Shown piece after piece: positions 28,104 to 36,496 of a stretch of 64,000 nt of DNA. Source of the DNA: Clostridium weizhouense (GTDB lineage Bacteria > Bacillota > Clostridia > Clostridiales > Clostridiaceae); the NCBI RefSeq assembly GCF_019431045.1, contig NZ_JAHXPT010000003.1, forward strand, positions 329,224 to 393,223, given 5' to 3'. The notes below the pieces were generated by a model that worked only from the letters and a program-made list of their open reading frames with translations, did no database searches and was not told where the DNA came from. The translations under genes were made by a program, and so were the position numbers. Numbering within the stretch: position 1 is the stretch's first letter; every line of letters starts with the position of its first letter.

Positions 28104-28313
28104 CGTTTACCCCTTAAATTAATACTTTTATTTAAATTTACATTATAATTATAAACTATAACTTAGTTACATAAAACATTTATTACATATAAGTTCCAAT
28201 AAAGTTTGTTCATTAATATAAATCTTAGAATATTTATAAATCATATAGCTTATCAATATGGAGATAAAGTTATATAGAATATTTATTATATATATCATAA
28301 ATTACAGTTTATA

Positions 28314-29924
28314 TTAATTACTTTTTGTATCTTTCCATATGCTACTATCATTATAATAATTTATTCCTTGATTTTTCATTCTTTCACCATGCTTTTCTAA
28401 TCTAATCTTATATTCATTCCAGTCTCTATTAGCTTTTGGTGTCCAACCTATTTCACCATATCCTAATAATCTTGGGTATATCATATAGTCCATAGCTTTT
28501 GTATCAGAAATTGTTTCTGTCCATAATGGTGCTTCTATACCTAAAACTAATTCTTTTGGAGCATAATCAATAGGATCCCATTTATATGCAGTTTCAACTG
28601 GAATATAACCAGCCCATGATAATCCATATGGTGTTCTTTCGTTATATTTCATATCTAAATAAGCTTTTTGTGCAATTGAAATAATCATTTTCATATTTTT
28701 TTCCCTAGCTGCTTTGTTTGAATCCTTCCAATTTTGTAATATTACACTTGAATCTATTTCTGGAGATGTATCAATAGGATCCCAACCTATTGGAGTTTTT
28801 CCATACTTTTGAGCTATTTTAGATACTCTTCCTACAAAGTAATCATAATCACTTTTTTTAGTCTTATCTGCTTCATCTCCACCTATATGAATATATTTTG
28901 AAGGTGAAATTTGAGAAACTTCATTAATTACATCATCAATAAATTCATACGTCTTTTCACTATCAGTCATAAGAGAACTAAATCCTACATCTGTTCCTGT
29001 ATATAAAGGCTTTTTTTTGCCATCTTTATTTAAAAATCCATAGGATGCTAATGCTGCATTACTATGACCTGGCATATCAAATTCAGGAACTATTTCTACA
29101 TATCTTTCTGATGCATATTTAACTAAATCTTTAAATTGCTCTTGAGTATAATAACCTCCTTTTCCTCCACCTACTTCAGTGCTTCCACCTATAGTCGTTA
29201 AATCTGGATATTTTTTTATCTCTAAACGCCATCCTTGATCATCACTAAGATGCAAATGAACTTTATTTATTTTGTATTGAGCTGCATAATCTATTTGACG
29301 TTTAATTTCATCTACAGTAAAAAAGTGCCTAGCCACATCAATCATTAATCCTCTGTAAGCATATTCAGGTTTATCCTCTATTGTTACAACCGGAAGGCTC
29401 CATTCTACATCCTTAACTACAGTATTTTTTTCAATACTTGGTGGTAATAATTGTCTTAATGTTTGAATTCCTCTTGAAATTCCTTCTGGCTTATACGCTA
29501 TAATTTTAACATTTTCAGAAGTAGTTATAATTTTATAACCCTCATTGCCTTGATTTTTATCTGAACCTATAGTTGTTAAATAAATACCACCTTTTTTCCC
29601 TTCTTCTCCTTTAATAATATTTAGTTCAAATCCTGTTGAAATCTTTAGTTTTTCTTTTATGAATTCTGCAATTTTACTAATCTCTTCTGTTTCTTGTTCA
29701 TTATTTCCTTTTACATAAATCTTAGCATCTTTTGTAAGTATAAATTTACCCTCACCCTTTTTATAACTTAAGGGTTTTGGAATAATAATATTATTACTGT
29801 TTTCTACTGCAAAAATTGTTTTAGAATTATTATTTCCATTTAAAATTATTGAAATAGAAACTATTGACATTATTAATAATAGTGTCATTATAAATATAAA
29901 CTTTCTATTAGATACATTCTTCAT
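28314..29924 (-). CDS. Beta-N-acetylhexosaminidase, GH20 (536 aa)
   Basis: Removes terminal GlcNAc or GalNAc from glycans and glycoproteins. The N-terminus has one hydrophobic segment (FIFIMTLLLIMSIVSISIIL), a signal peptide or membrane anchor. The GH20b accessory domain (about 45-180) precedes the TIM barrel, which begins YRGLMIDVARHFF and contains the catalytic Asp-Glu pair in HIGGDEA. Substrate-assisted retaining mechanism by family. ATG at 29924 is preferred over TTG at 29927. With the collagenase, it points to use of host connective tissue and mucin. Confidence 0.95.
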   Translation of the reverse strand: MKNVSNRKFIFIMTLLLIMSIVSISIILNGNNNSKTIFAVENSNNIIIPKPLSYKKGEGKFILTKDAKIYVKGNNEQETEEISKIAEFIKEKLKISTGFELNIIKGEEGKKGGIYLTTIGSDKNQGNEGYKIITTSENVKIIAYKPEGISRGIQTLRQLLPPSIEKNTVVKDVEWSLPVVTIEDKPEYAYRGLMIDVARHFFTVDEIKRQIDYAAQYKINKVHLHLSDDQGWRLEIKKYPDLTTIGGSTEVGGGKGGYYTQEQFKDLVKYASERYVEIVPEFDMPGHSNAALASYGFLNKDGKKKPLYTGTDVGFSSLMTDSEKTYEFIDDVINEVSQISPSKYIHIGGDEADKTKKSDYDYFVGRVSKIAQKYGKTPIGWDPIDTSPEIDSSVILQNWKDSNKAAREKNMKMIISIAQKAYLDMKYNERTPYGLSWAGYIPVETAYKWDPIDYAPKELVLGIEAPLWTETISDTKAMDYMIYPRLLGYGEIGWTPKANRDWNEYKIRLEKHGERMKNQGINYYNDSSIWKDTKSN

Positions 29925-30223
29925 CAACTCACACCCTTACACATTTTAGAATACATTTTTGTAATACATTATTATGTAAATCACTAAATTAGTTAAACCT
30001 TCATTATTATTTTATAACCTAAGATCCTTAAGTATATACTATAAAATTATAATAAATATATAACCCTATATATTTATTAATACTATTTTACTTTTGCTCA
30101 TTAAAAATGAGCTTTTGTAAAGCTCATTCTACTTACTTAATTTTAAGATAAGTTATTAATTTGAATTTAATTACATTCTTATAACTTATTGTTTCTTATA
30201 TCTAAACTTTTATAACAAAATAA
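29925..30223. other. Intergenic region with nested hairpins
   Basis: No gene is seen. Overlapping hairpins at 30096-30129 (GCTCATTAAAAATGAGC and AATGAGC...GCTCATT, sharing an arm) can act as terminator for the minus-strand gene at 30224 or as alternative structures. Confidence 0.5.
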
Positions 30224-30793
30224 CTAATTATATTTTTTAAATATATCCTCTATAATTTTTTCAAAATTTTCCCTTTGACTACGTTTATTACCTTCATATA
30301 TATCTTTTGAAGTTATTATAGAATTTAATTTTTTAGCATCTAATGAATACATTTCTTCAAATTTTCCTTTTTCATATAAATCTCTTAACGTTTCTCCTAT
30401 CCATAAAAGACTTTTATAATGCATTCCACTTGAAAAGCCTCTGATTTTAGACGTATCCAAATCTTTCTTATCAAAAAATAAAGATTTAGCAAGCCACCCC
30501 TCACCTGCTACTCCATTTTTTGTAGTATTAGTTAAAACATAATTTATATATCTTGTAAATTCCCTAAAAATTCCCGTATGAGTTTTTATTCCAACTATTG
30601 GATACCATAATCCTTTAATCTTTCCACTATTAGTTCCTGATGATCTAAAAAAAGATAAAGTCACTCTTTCTATTGTGTCAATATATATAATATCTACATC
30701 TATCAATCCAATCATTCTAAATGGATGTCTTGTATATAAATTTGCTCTAAAACTTTCAGGATATATTTTAAATATCCCAATTGAATTTGGCAT
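30224..30793 (-). CDS. Hypothetical protein next to a Ser/Thr kinase (189 aa)
   Basis: I do not recognise a family. The first 100 residues look beta-rich (IGLIDVDIIYIDTIERVTLSFF) and the rest helical (YKSLLWIGETLRDLYEKGKFEEMYSL); the C-terminus is Lys/Glu-rich. No signal peptide. AATAGGAGG gives a strong ribosome site. It follows the Ser/Tyr-rich protein and kinase on the same strand, but a hairpin at 30823-30867 lies between, so it may be transcribed separately or at a lower level. A role with the kinase is only inferred from proximity. Confidence 0.65.
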   Translation of the reverse strand: MPNSIGIFKIYPESFRANLYTRHPFRMIGLIDVDIIYIDTIERVTLSFFRSSGTNSGKIKGLWYPIVGIKTHTGIFREFTRYINYVLTNTTKNGVAGEGWLAKSLFFDKKDLDTSKIRGFSSGMHYKSLLWIGETLRDLYEKGKFEEMYSLDAKKLNSIITSKDIYEGNKRSQRENFEKIIEDIFKKYN

Positions 30794-30822
30794 AATATAT
30801 ACCTCCTATTTTAGTATTTAAC

Positions 30823-30867
30823 AATAAACCATGTAACTTTTAAATTATCATAGTTACATGGTTTATT
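30823..30867 (-). terminator. Terminator after the kinase gene
   Basis: AATAAACCATGTAACT pairs with AGTTACATGGTTTATT (nearly perfect), immediately past the kinase stop codon. Confidence 0.8.
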
Positions 30868-30871
30868 TTTA

Positions 30872-31585
30872 TTATTTTATATTTTTAATTTTCTCTAATT
30901 GCTCTTTTATTTCTTCAATATTATGATAATTATCTTCAATACCCATTAGTCTTTTAAGAAAAATTTTTTCTTCTTCATTTAAATCAAGTTCTTCAAACCA
31001 AGGTTTTTCTTCTTCATTAGTTGGTTTATAAGATGAATAGTATAAGTGAATTAAAAAATCCGCTATATACCAATAATCCATTTCCTTTACATATCTTTCA
31101 TTATCTATAAATCTAGATAAACCAAAATCAATCAAAGCTAGCTCATTATTTTCTTTTAATATTACATTTGGAAGTCTAATATCTCGATGAACTACATTAT
31201 TATTTTGTAGTAATTCTACTAATTCTAAAAGTTGACTTGCAACTTTATAAATATCACCCTTGGTAAAATTATATCTATCTTTAAATAATAAATCTTCAAA
31301 TACTCTTCCTTGAATATATTCTAATATATATCCTTCTCTATATTCATCTTTAAATTCACATATAAATTTAGGAAAATTAGGGCTATTCAAACTTTGTAAT
31401 ATCTTTTTTTCATAAAACAATTTTTCTCTAGTTTTCTTAAGCATGTCTTGTTTTAATTGTTTTATTACACATTTTTCATTTTTATAATTTGTAGCCAAAT
31501 AAACAATTCCATATCGTCCTTGTCCTATTATTCTTATAATAGAATATCCATTTACCACTTCTTCTTTCTTGTAATATTTATCCAT
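30872..31585 (-). CDS. Minimal Hanks-type Ser/Thr protein kinase (237 aa)
   Basis: A bare kinase domain with intact motifs: glycine loop IGQGRYGIVYLA, Lys in KCVIKQL, Glu of helix C in FYEKKIL, catalytic loop VVHRDIRLPNVIL (HRD with the following Asn) and DFGLSR. It has no PASTA repeats, membrane segment or extra domain and a shortened C-lobe, so it is unlike PrkC. It should be active by its residues. It starts 14 bases after a small Ser/Tyr-rich gene with no strong ribosome site of its own, suggesting coupling. That neighbour is the obvious candidate substrate. Confidence 0.88.
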   Translation of the reverse strand: MDKYYKKEEVVNGYSIIRIIGQGRYGIVYLATNYKNEKCVIKQLKQDMLKKTREKLFYEKKILQSLNSPNFPKFICEFKDEYREGYILEYIQGRVFEDLLFKDRYNFTKGDIYKVASQLLELVELLQNNNVVHRDIRLPNVILKENNELALIDFGLSRFIDNERYVKEMDYWYIADFLIHLYYSSYKPTNEEEKPWFEELDLNEEEKIFLKRLMGIEDNYHNIEEIKEQLEKIKNIK

Positions 31586-31599
31586 TTATAAGCATACCA

Positions 31600-31824
31600 T
31601 TATTTGCTATAAGATTGACTTGAATTGCTATATGGTCTACTATATGATTCAGATTCACTGTATGAACCACTGTATGAGCCAGAACCGCTATATGATGCTG
31701 ATCCACTATATAATGCTGATCCACTATATGATTCACTTGCATTACTTCTTGAATCACTATAAACGTTCCCTCTTGGTCTATAATAATTATGACCTCTATA
31801 AGACTCATTTGCATAACAATTCAT
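31600..31824 (-). CDS. Ser/Tyr-rich low-complexity protein (74 aa)
   Basis: Composed of 25 Ser and 13 Tyr in 74 residues, mostly as S-Y-S-G repeats in the second half (for example SYSGSGSYSGSYSES); the first 20 residues are Asn/Tyr/Arg-rich with one Cys. No signal peptide. GAGGTG six bases before ATG at 31824 marks this frame as real, although an overlapping frame is also open. An 18-base DNA repeat lies at 31688-31735. Its position directly before the kinase and behind a SigK-like promoter suggests a phosphorylated spore-coat-type protein. This is inference. Confidence 0.7.
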   Translation of the reverse strand: MNCYANESYRGHNYYRPRGNVYSDSRSNASESYSGSALYSGSASYSGSGSYSGSYSESESYSRPYSNSSQSYSK

Positions 31825-31876
31825 ATAAAACACCTCACATTATTTTATCATTTGTTTAAATTTGTATTCCTTGATA

Positions 31877-31904
31877 TATATTATGATTTATAGTTATATT
31901 GTGT
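31877..31904 (-). promoter_or_regulatory. SigK-like sporulation promoter
   Basis: On the minus strand AC (31904-31903) is followed after 17 bases by CATAATATA (31885-31877), fitting the mother-cell sigma-K pattern AC-N16/17-CATANNNTA. The start point would be near 31870, about 45 bases before the Ser/Tyr-rich ATG. In AT-rich DNA such a match may be chance, so support is moderate. Confidence 0.45.
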
Positions 31905-32121
31905 TACATTTTTTTATTATATCTTAAGTTTTTTACAAATTTTAATATATACAAACTTAAAGTTATCACTTACACTAAAAGCATAATTGTTACTTACAAT
32001 TTCTTTTAAGATAAATCTAGAAATGTAAACTAAATATAATAAATATTTCTATTATAATTAACATAATAATTCATATTTTAATTCACATAATAACTTTAAT
32101 ATAACAAAATAAAAAAACGTA

Positions 32122-33204
32122 TTAAAAACTAAAGAATTTAACTACTTCACCCTCAATTTTAGGATTTTCTTCCCAATCACACATTTCTCCCAAACAATCA
32201 TCATCATCTATTTTAAAAATATCATTATCATTTTCTATATCTTTCTTAACACTATTCTTGGTTTTTTTATTTTTTTTACTTGTTTTCTTCTTTTTCTTAT
32301 TATCTACTAATAAATCCTCACTAAATTCTAACTCTTTATTACTATTCAATTGTTTATTTTGACATTGTTCATCTATATTATTTAAAATAGTATTTTCACT
32401 TTGAGAATTTTTAAATTCTATAATTTTCTTTTCTTTTTTTAACTTATCTTCACTTTTAAACTTCTTTTCACTTTCTTCTTTAAATGTATTATCAACATCC
32501 TGATAACTTGGATTATTTGACTTTGCATTTAATAGAACTTGACTAATCTTTTCATTTTCTTTTAAAACTTGCTTATCTAAATCTTTCTTCTTTATATTTT
32601 CTTTATTTTCATTTTTTTTGTTATCATTTATATTTTGAATACTATTTTTAATTTTCTTTTCCTTAATCTTCTTAGATTTCTTTTCTATACAGTCTTGATT
32701 TTTCAAATCCTTATTTTCTAAATCTTTTTCTTCCTCAATTTTATCTTTCCTATCTATACTTGTAGCAATATTATTAAATTCCTCTTCCATATACTCTTTA
32801 TTTTCTAATTTTTGATTTGATAAATTTTCTTTATCATTAAATTCTATATTATTATCTTTATTTTCTATTTTTTCCTTAACCTTAATATTTTGATGCTTTG
32901 CAAAATTTCTTATCTTGTAAACATTACTTTCAGTTAATTCAACCATCTCTAAGTCTTTAAATACATTTAAAGCTAATTGGATTTTTTCAGTACTTCTATT
33001 AAACTCTATTGATAAAGTTTCTACTGTATAAGGAATATTTTTTGACATATATAACTTTCCTTCTAAATTCACTTTACCAGCTAAAGCTAATAATCTAGTC
33101 CAAATGTAATGAATCACATCTCTTTCTTCCATCCTATCTATTATCTTAAACTTAGTATCCTCATACATATCAACTCTTAATTTAACAAATTTTCTATCTC
33201 TCAT
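32122..33204 (-). CDS. Phage replisome organiser N-terminal domain protein (360 aa)
   Basis: Residues 1 to about 115 match the phage replisome-organiser/DnaD-like winged-helix domain (RKFVKLRVDMYEDTKFKIID, then VIHYIWTRLLALAGKVN and NIPYTVETLSIEFNRSTEKI). The rest is a long Lys/Glu/Asn-rich disordered region and an acidic tail (DDDDCLGEMCDWEENP). No other phage genes surround it, so it is a chromosomal, possibly domesticated, member. ATG at 33204 follows AAGGGG; a TTG nine bases earlier is less likely. Role in replication initiation is inferred from the domain only. Confidence 0.78.
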   Translation of the reverse strand: MRDRKFVKLRVDMYEDTKFKIIDRMEERDVIHYIWTRLLALAGKVNLEGKLYMSKNIPYTVETLSIEFNRSTEKIQLALNVFKDLEMVELTESNVYKIRNFAKHQNIKVKEKIENKDNNIEFNDKENLSNQKLENKEYMEEEFNNIATSIDRKDKIEEEKDLENKDLKNQDCIEKKSKKIKEKKIKNSIQNINDNKKNENKENIKKKDLDKQVLKENEKISQVLLNAKSNNPSYQDVDNTFKEESEKKFKSEDKLKKEKKIIEFKNSQSENTILNNIDEQCQNKQLNSNKELEFSEDLLVDNKKKKKTSKKNKKTKNSVKKDIENDNDIFKIDDDDCLGEMCDWEENPKIEGEVVKFFSF

Positions 33205-33341
33205 TATTAACAACCCCTTTTAAATTTATATTACTAATTAAAAATTATGTATTTTTTATCTTTTCAATTAATATATATGCTTTAAAAAGAAATTTTGTAT
33301 ATAAAATTTAAAATTTTTTAAATTTTTTAAAATATTTTAAT

Positions 33342-33387
33342 AAAGCCCACGTTAATCAGTACATTGAAGTACCTTAAACGTGGGTTT
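33342..33387 (-). terminator. Terminator after the deaminase gene
   Basis: AAACCCACGTTTAAGGTACTT pairs imperfectly with AAGTACC-less complement AGTACTGATTAACGTGGGCTTT around an AATG loop on the minus strand. It separates the deaminase and replisome-organiser transcripts. Confidence 0.75.
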
Positions 33388-33491
33388 CATATATTATAAT
33401 TTTTTATTAAACTCTTCTTTTAGAGGTTTATTAGCTATTATAATTATTTATATATTTAAATAGAAATTCAAATTTCCATTAAATTAAGATG

Positions 33492-34622
33492 TTATTCACC
33501 ATATTTTTTACTATATTTCACTTGTACTTTTATATTGGGATGTTTTTTACAAAACTGACTAATTACAAAATAGCAGCTTGGACATGGTTCCCATTTACTA
33601 TATAAAATAAGTTCCCCTTCATTTTTTAATAGTTTCTCTTCTATTTGTTTATGTATTTCTTCAAGTATCTTTTTTTCACTATCGTTAACTCTATTATATC
33701 CTATACCTAATTTGCCTAATTTATTAACTTTACTACTTTTAAAACTCTCTTCTGCAAGCGAAGGTGCTTTACAATAACCTGCTATATTATTGCTACCACT
33801 AATTGCTTTAAACTCCTTATTATCATATACTGCTATTGCTATATTTATAGAGTCTTGCAGTGCTTTGCTTTGATCTATGTTAAATGTTGTTTTCTCTTTT
33901 TCTTGAGCTTTCATATATTTATTTATATTTTTTATTAAACGCTGCATTCTTGGTATATTACTTTTTAAATGTTGATGATATTCTACGGTGCCTTTCTTTA
34001 CTGGAATATAATCATAAGTTATCTTTTCAGGTATTTCTATTGATATTGTTTTAGTTCTTGTTTTAACATTATATTTTTCTTTTACAGCTTCTTTTTTTAA
34101 AAGAAGCATTTTTTTTAATAGTTCAATATCCTTTGCATAAAGATAGTCTTCATTTATTTCTTTTTCTAAACTTTCCAATCTTGCTTTTTCTTCTTCACTT
34201 ATTGTTCTAGATATCTTACTTTTTATTTTTTCTATCTCATTTAGAATGTCTTCTACATTATCCTGGTAGCTCGGTTCCCGTTCATATTCAATTCTATCTA
34301 TATTTAGTCTTTTTACATCTCTTATTGTTTTACATAGTTTGTGATGTTCATTTTCAAACAACATAATTTTTTCTATATAATTTATAAAATCCTTAATATC
34401 ATTTGCTCTATAAGTAATATTAGCATCATTAATGCATTTATATATTTTTTCTGTTATGCTATTATCCTTTTTAAAAATCTTTTTTATTTCTTCTTTAAAT
34501 ATTTCCTCATCAAATTCGTTTATCTTATATCCTTCTCTTTTTAATGCATCTTTAAAATCATTTATATTATTAATATTTATTCGTTCTTTTTTCTTCTTTA
34601 ATGGAATACTTATTTGTGTCAT
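33492..34622 (-). CDS. Toxin-type nucleic-acid deaminase domain protein (376 aa)
   Basis: The C-terminal about 120 residues match the deaminase superfamily in the branch seen in polymorphic toxins (BURPS668_1122-like): Asp-Ser-Glu near 314-316 (VNDSEKKILEEI, where Asp replaces the usual His zinc ligand), then ELILYSKWEPCPSCYFVISQ with CxxC at about 347-350, and a final IKVQVKY strand. The first 240 residues are helical, Lys/Glu-rich and coiled-coil-like. There is no signal peptide or secretion domain and no evident immunity gene. Substrate (DNA, RNA or nucleotide) cannot be read. AAGAGG precedes ATG. Confidence 0.75.
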   Translation of the reverse strand: MTQISIPLKKKKERININNINDFKDALKREGYKINEFDEEIFKEEIKKIFKKDNSITEKIYKCINDANITYRANDIKDFINYIEKIMLFENEHHKLCKTIRDVKRLNIDRIEYEREPSYQDNVEDILNEIEKIKSKISRTISEEEKARLESLEKEINEDYLYAKDIELLKKMLLLKKEAVKEKYNVKTRTKTISIEIPEKITYDYIPVKKGTVEYHQHLKSNIPRMQRLIKNINKYMKAQEKEKTTFNIDQSKALQDSINIAIAVYDNKEFKAISGSNNIAGYCKAPSLAEESFKSSKVNKLGKLGIGYNRVNDSEKKILEEIHKQIEEKLLKNEGELILYSKWEPCPSCYFVISQFCKKHPNIKVQVKYSKKYGE

Positions 34623-34827
34623 ATTTACCTCTTATCTTTTGTCCCTATTTATCCATGGACTATTTACTAACTAAATAATATTTTACTTAGTTCTAATAAG
34701 TATGTCCAACAATTTATATTAACACTAAACTTCTTCCACATATTTTCAAATATTATCATACCTTTATATAAGAAATTCTTTACTCATAAATACTTTATAA
34801 ATAAGATACTTTTATAAGTAAACTCTA

Positions 34828-35640
34828 TTAATTTATTTTAATTTTTATTATTTTCATCATTCTTTTAAATCTCGGAATACACCAAAGTATTCTCATCTTT
34901 CTCCACCTTTTGCCTCCGATATCAAAATGATACCACTCTTTTATAAACTTAAGTCTATCATCAAAATGTTCAATCTCTTTTCCAGATTTGAACCCAGAAT
35001 TAAATTCAGATTGTGTTTTTAGTTTTTTCACTGACTCATGATGCTTTGCTGTTCCTACAAGCATAGGATCCATTGCTTCAAAAATTATATTCGAATTTGT
35101 AAACCTATCTGCTAGGTTCTTAAATAACTCTTTTAATTGTTCTCTATTAAAAAACATAAATATTCCTTCTGCAATAATTAATACATTATCTTTTTTATCT
35201 ATTAAATCAATCCATTCATACTCAAATACAGATTTTCCTATAAATTTGATTTTATCTGTTTCCTTTATGAACTTTCTTCTTATATTTATTCCTTCCGTTA
35301 AGTCTATATCATACCATTGAGCATTTTTTATATTTATTCTAGTAGGTCTTGTATCTAGACCTGCGCCTATATTTATTATGGTGCCATTAGGATTTTTTTC
35401 GACATATTCTTGAGTTAAACTATCTAATATTTTAGTTCTTGCAGCAACACCAACTTGTGTTTTATAAAATTCATCATATTCTCCAAATACAGAAAAATCA
35501 TAATCAATTCCTTTTACTATATCTAAAGCTTTAAAGTCTTTTATAATGCTATCTGATCTTTTAGTCTCTTGTGCTCTAGCCCATATTGGTATAAGCATTG
35601 TTTCTGGAACTCCTGCTAATTTTGATTCATATTTTCTCAT
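34828..35640 (-). CDS. Class I SAM methyltransferase, LCMT/PPM1 family (270 aa)
   Basis: O-methyltransferase of the leucine carboxyl methyltransferase-like family. The SAM site is seen as TIINIGAGLDTRPTRI and YDIDLTEGINIRRKFI, followed by VLIIAEGIFMFFNREQLKEL. In bacteria these proteins methylate small carboxylic acids or polyketide-like compounds; no biosynthetic cluster is nearby. AAGGGGTGA lies before ATG. It follows a truncated flavodoxin-like gene on the same strand. Confidence 0.88.
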   Translation of the reverse strand: MRKYESKLAGVPETMLIPIWARAQETKRSDSIIKDFKALDIVKGIDYDFSVFGEYDEFYKTQVGVAARTKILDSLTQEYVEKNPNGTIINIGAGLDTRPTRINIKNAQWYDIDLTEGINIRRKFIKETDKIKFIGKSVFEYEWIDLIDKKDNVLIIAEGIFMFFNREQLKELFKNLADRFTNSNIIFEAMDPMLVGTAKHHESVKKLKTQSEFNSGFKSGKEIEHFDDRLKFIKEWYHFDIGGKRWRKMRILWCIPRFKRMMKIIKIKIN

Positions 35641-35699
35641 ATTCAGTCACCCCTTCTTCATATTTAAATGTTTATTTCCATGTTCTTATAAAATAACTA

Positions 35700-35924
35700 T
35701 CACAATTTCAGATATTGATATTCGTTATCAATAAAATAATTATATTCTAACATATTACTAATGTCAATTATAGGAAATATAAATCCTACTACTTCACCTT
35801 TTCTAACTAATTTCTTTTCATTTCTATTAATGTCTATTATATTAATTACTTCATAATTTAATTTGTCTCCAACCTGTTTTGCAACCCATTTAGAATTCCC
35901 TGTACCAGAAAAATAATAAATCAT
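35700..35924 (-). pseudogene. Truncated EFR1-type flavodoxin/ferredoxin protein (74 aa left)
   Basis: MIYYFSGTGNSKWVAKQVGD and VVGFIFPI match the FMN-binding N-terminus of EFR1-family flavodoxin-ferredoxin fusions, which are normally near 250 residues. After residue about 52 the similarity stops and no ferredoxin CxxCxxC motif follows, so this is a remnant. It begins 28 bases from repeat copy D. GGGGAT before ATG is still intact, so a short peptide may be made. Confidence 0.7.
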
Positions 35925-35951
35925 TATCTCATCCCCTAAAACTTATTTAAA

Positions 35952-36418
35952 TATTTCGCTATGTTTTAAAACAGTGTTGATATTATAGTATAAGTGCGAA
36001 CTGGCATTGGAATTTGCTTTTTAGAACTCTTAAGTGGAAGTCAAAATTTTATATTTTGCTACTTGAACTTACTCAGCGAATGTACATGAGTCGAGTTTCC
36101 TTTTAGGCTTACAATTAATTGCTTGTCATCAATCTTTGATTGGGAGCATGCATTAATTGGACTAAACTTTATTTTAGAGTTCTTAAGTGAGAGTCAAAAT
36201 TTTATATTTTGTTCCTCGAACTTACTGGACGAATGTATATGAGTCAAGTTTCCTATTTCATTTCTGTCCATGAGCTTTATCCGATAGCTAGTATCTGTAA
36301 TTTCATAACAGCTACACGCTCCTGGATAACGAATTCTTATCATCAGCTAAAGACAAGCTTTATCTGATGATAAGAATTCTGTTTATACTATAATATCAAC
36401 ATTCACTTAAAACATATC
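35952..36418. repeat. TIR-bounded repeat element, copy D (long mosaic form)
   Basis: Left end CGCTATGTTTTAAAACAG, then GTTGATATTATAGTATAA; right end TTATACTATAATATCAACA then CTTAAAACATA. It carries module 1 (ACTCAGCGAATGTACATGAG), module 2 (GGGAGCATGCATTAATTGGA), a partial second module 1 and module 3 (GCTTTATCCGATAGCTAGTA). A perfect 16-base inverted repeat (GAATTCTTATCATCAG and inverse, 36331-36379) lies near the right end. Longest copy, no convincing ORF. Confidence 0.88.
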
Positions 36419-36448
36419 TAAATATTTTATAATATTATACACCAAAAT

Positions 36449-36483
36449 GGCTGTATCAAAATAAATTTAATTTTGATACAGCC
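36449..36483 (-). terminator. Terminator of lysC-lysA
   Basis: The perfect stem GGCTGTATCAAAAT/ATTTTGATACAGCC lies 13 bases after the lysA stop. Confidence 0.9.
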
Positions 36484-36496
36484 TATTTATATATTC

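Noticed and set aside
31578..31814. Alternative 78-codon frame over the Ser/Tyr-rich gene
   Set aside because: It lacks a ribosome site, overlaps the kinase start, and gives an Ile/Val/His-rich product of the type produced by shifting a Ser/Tyr repeat; the S/Y frame has GAGGTG before ATG.
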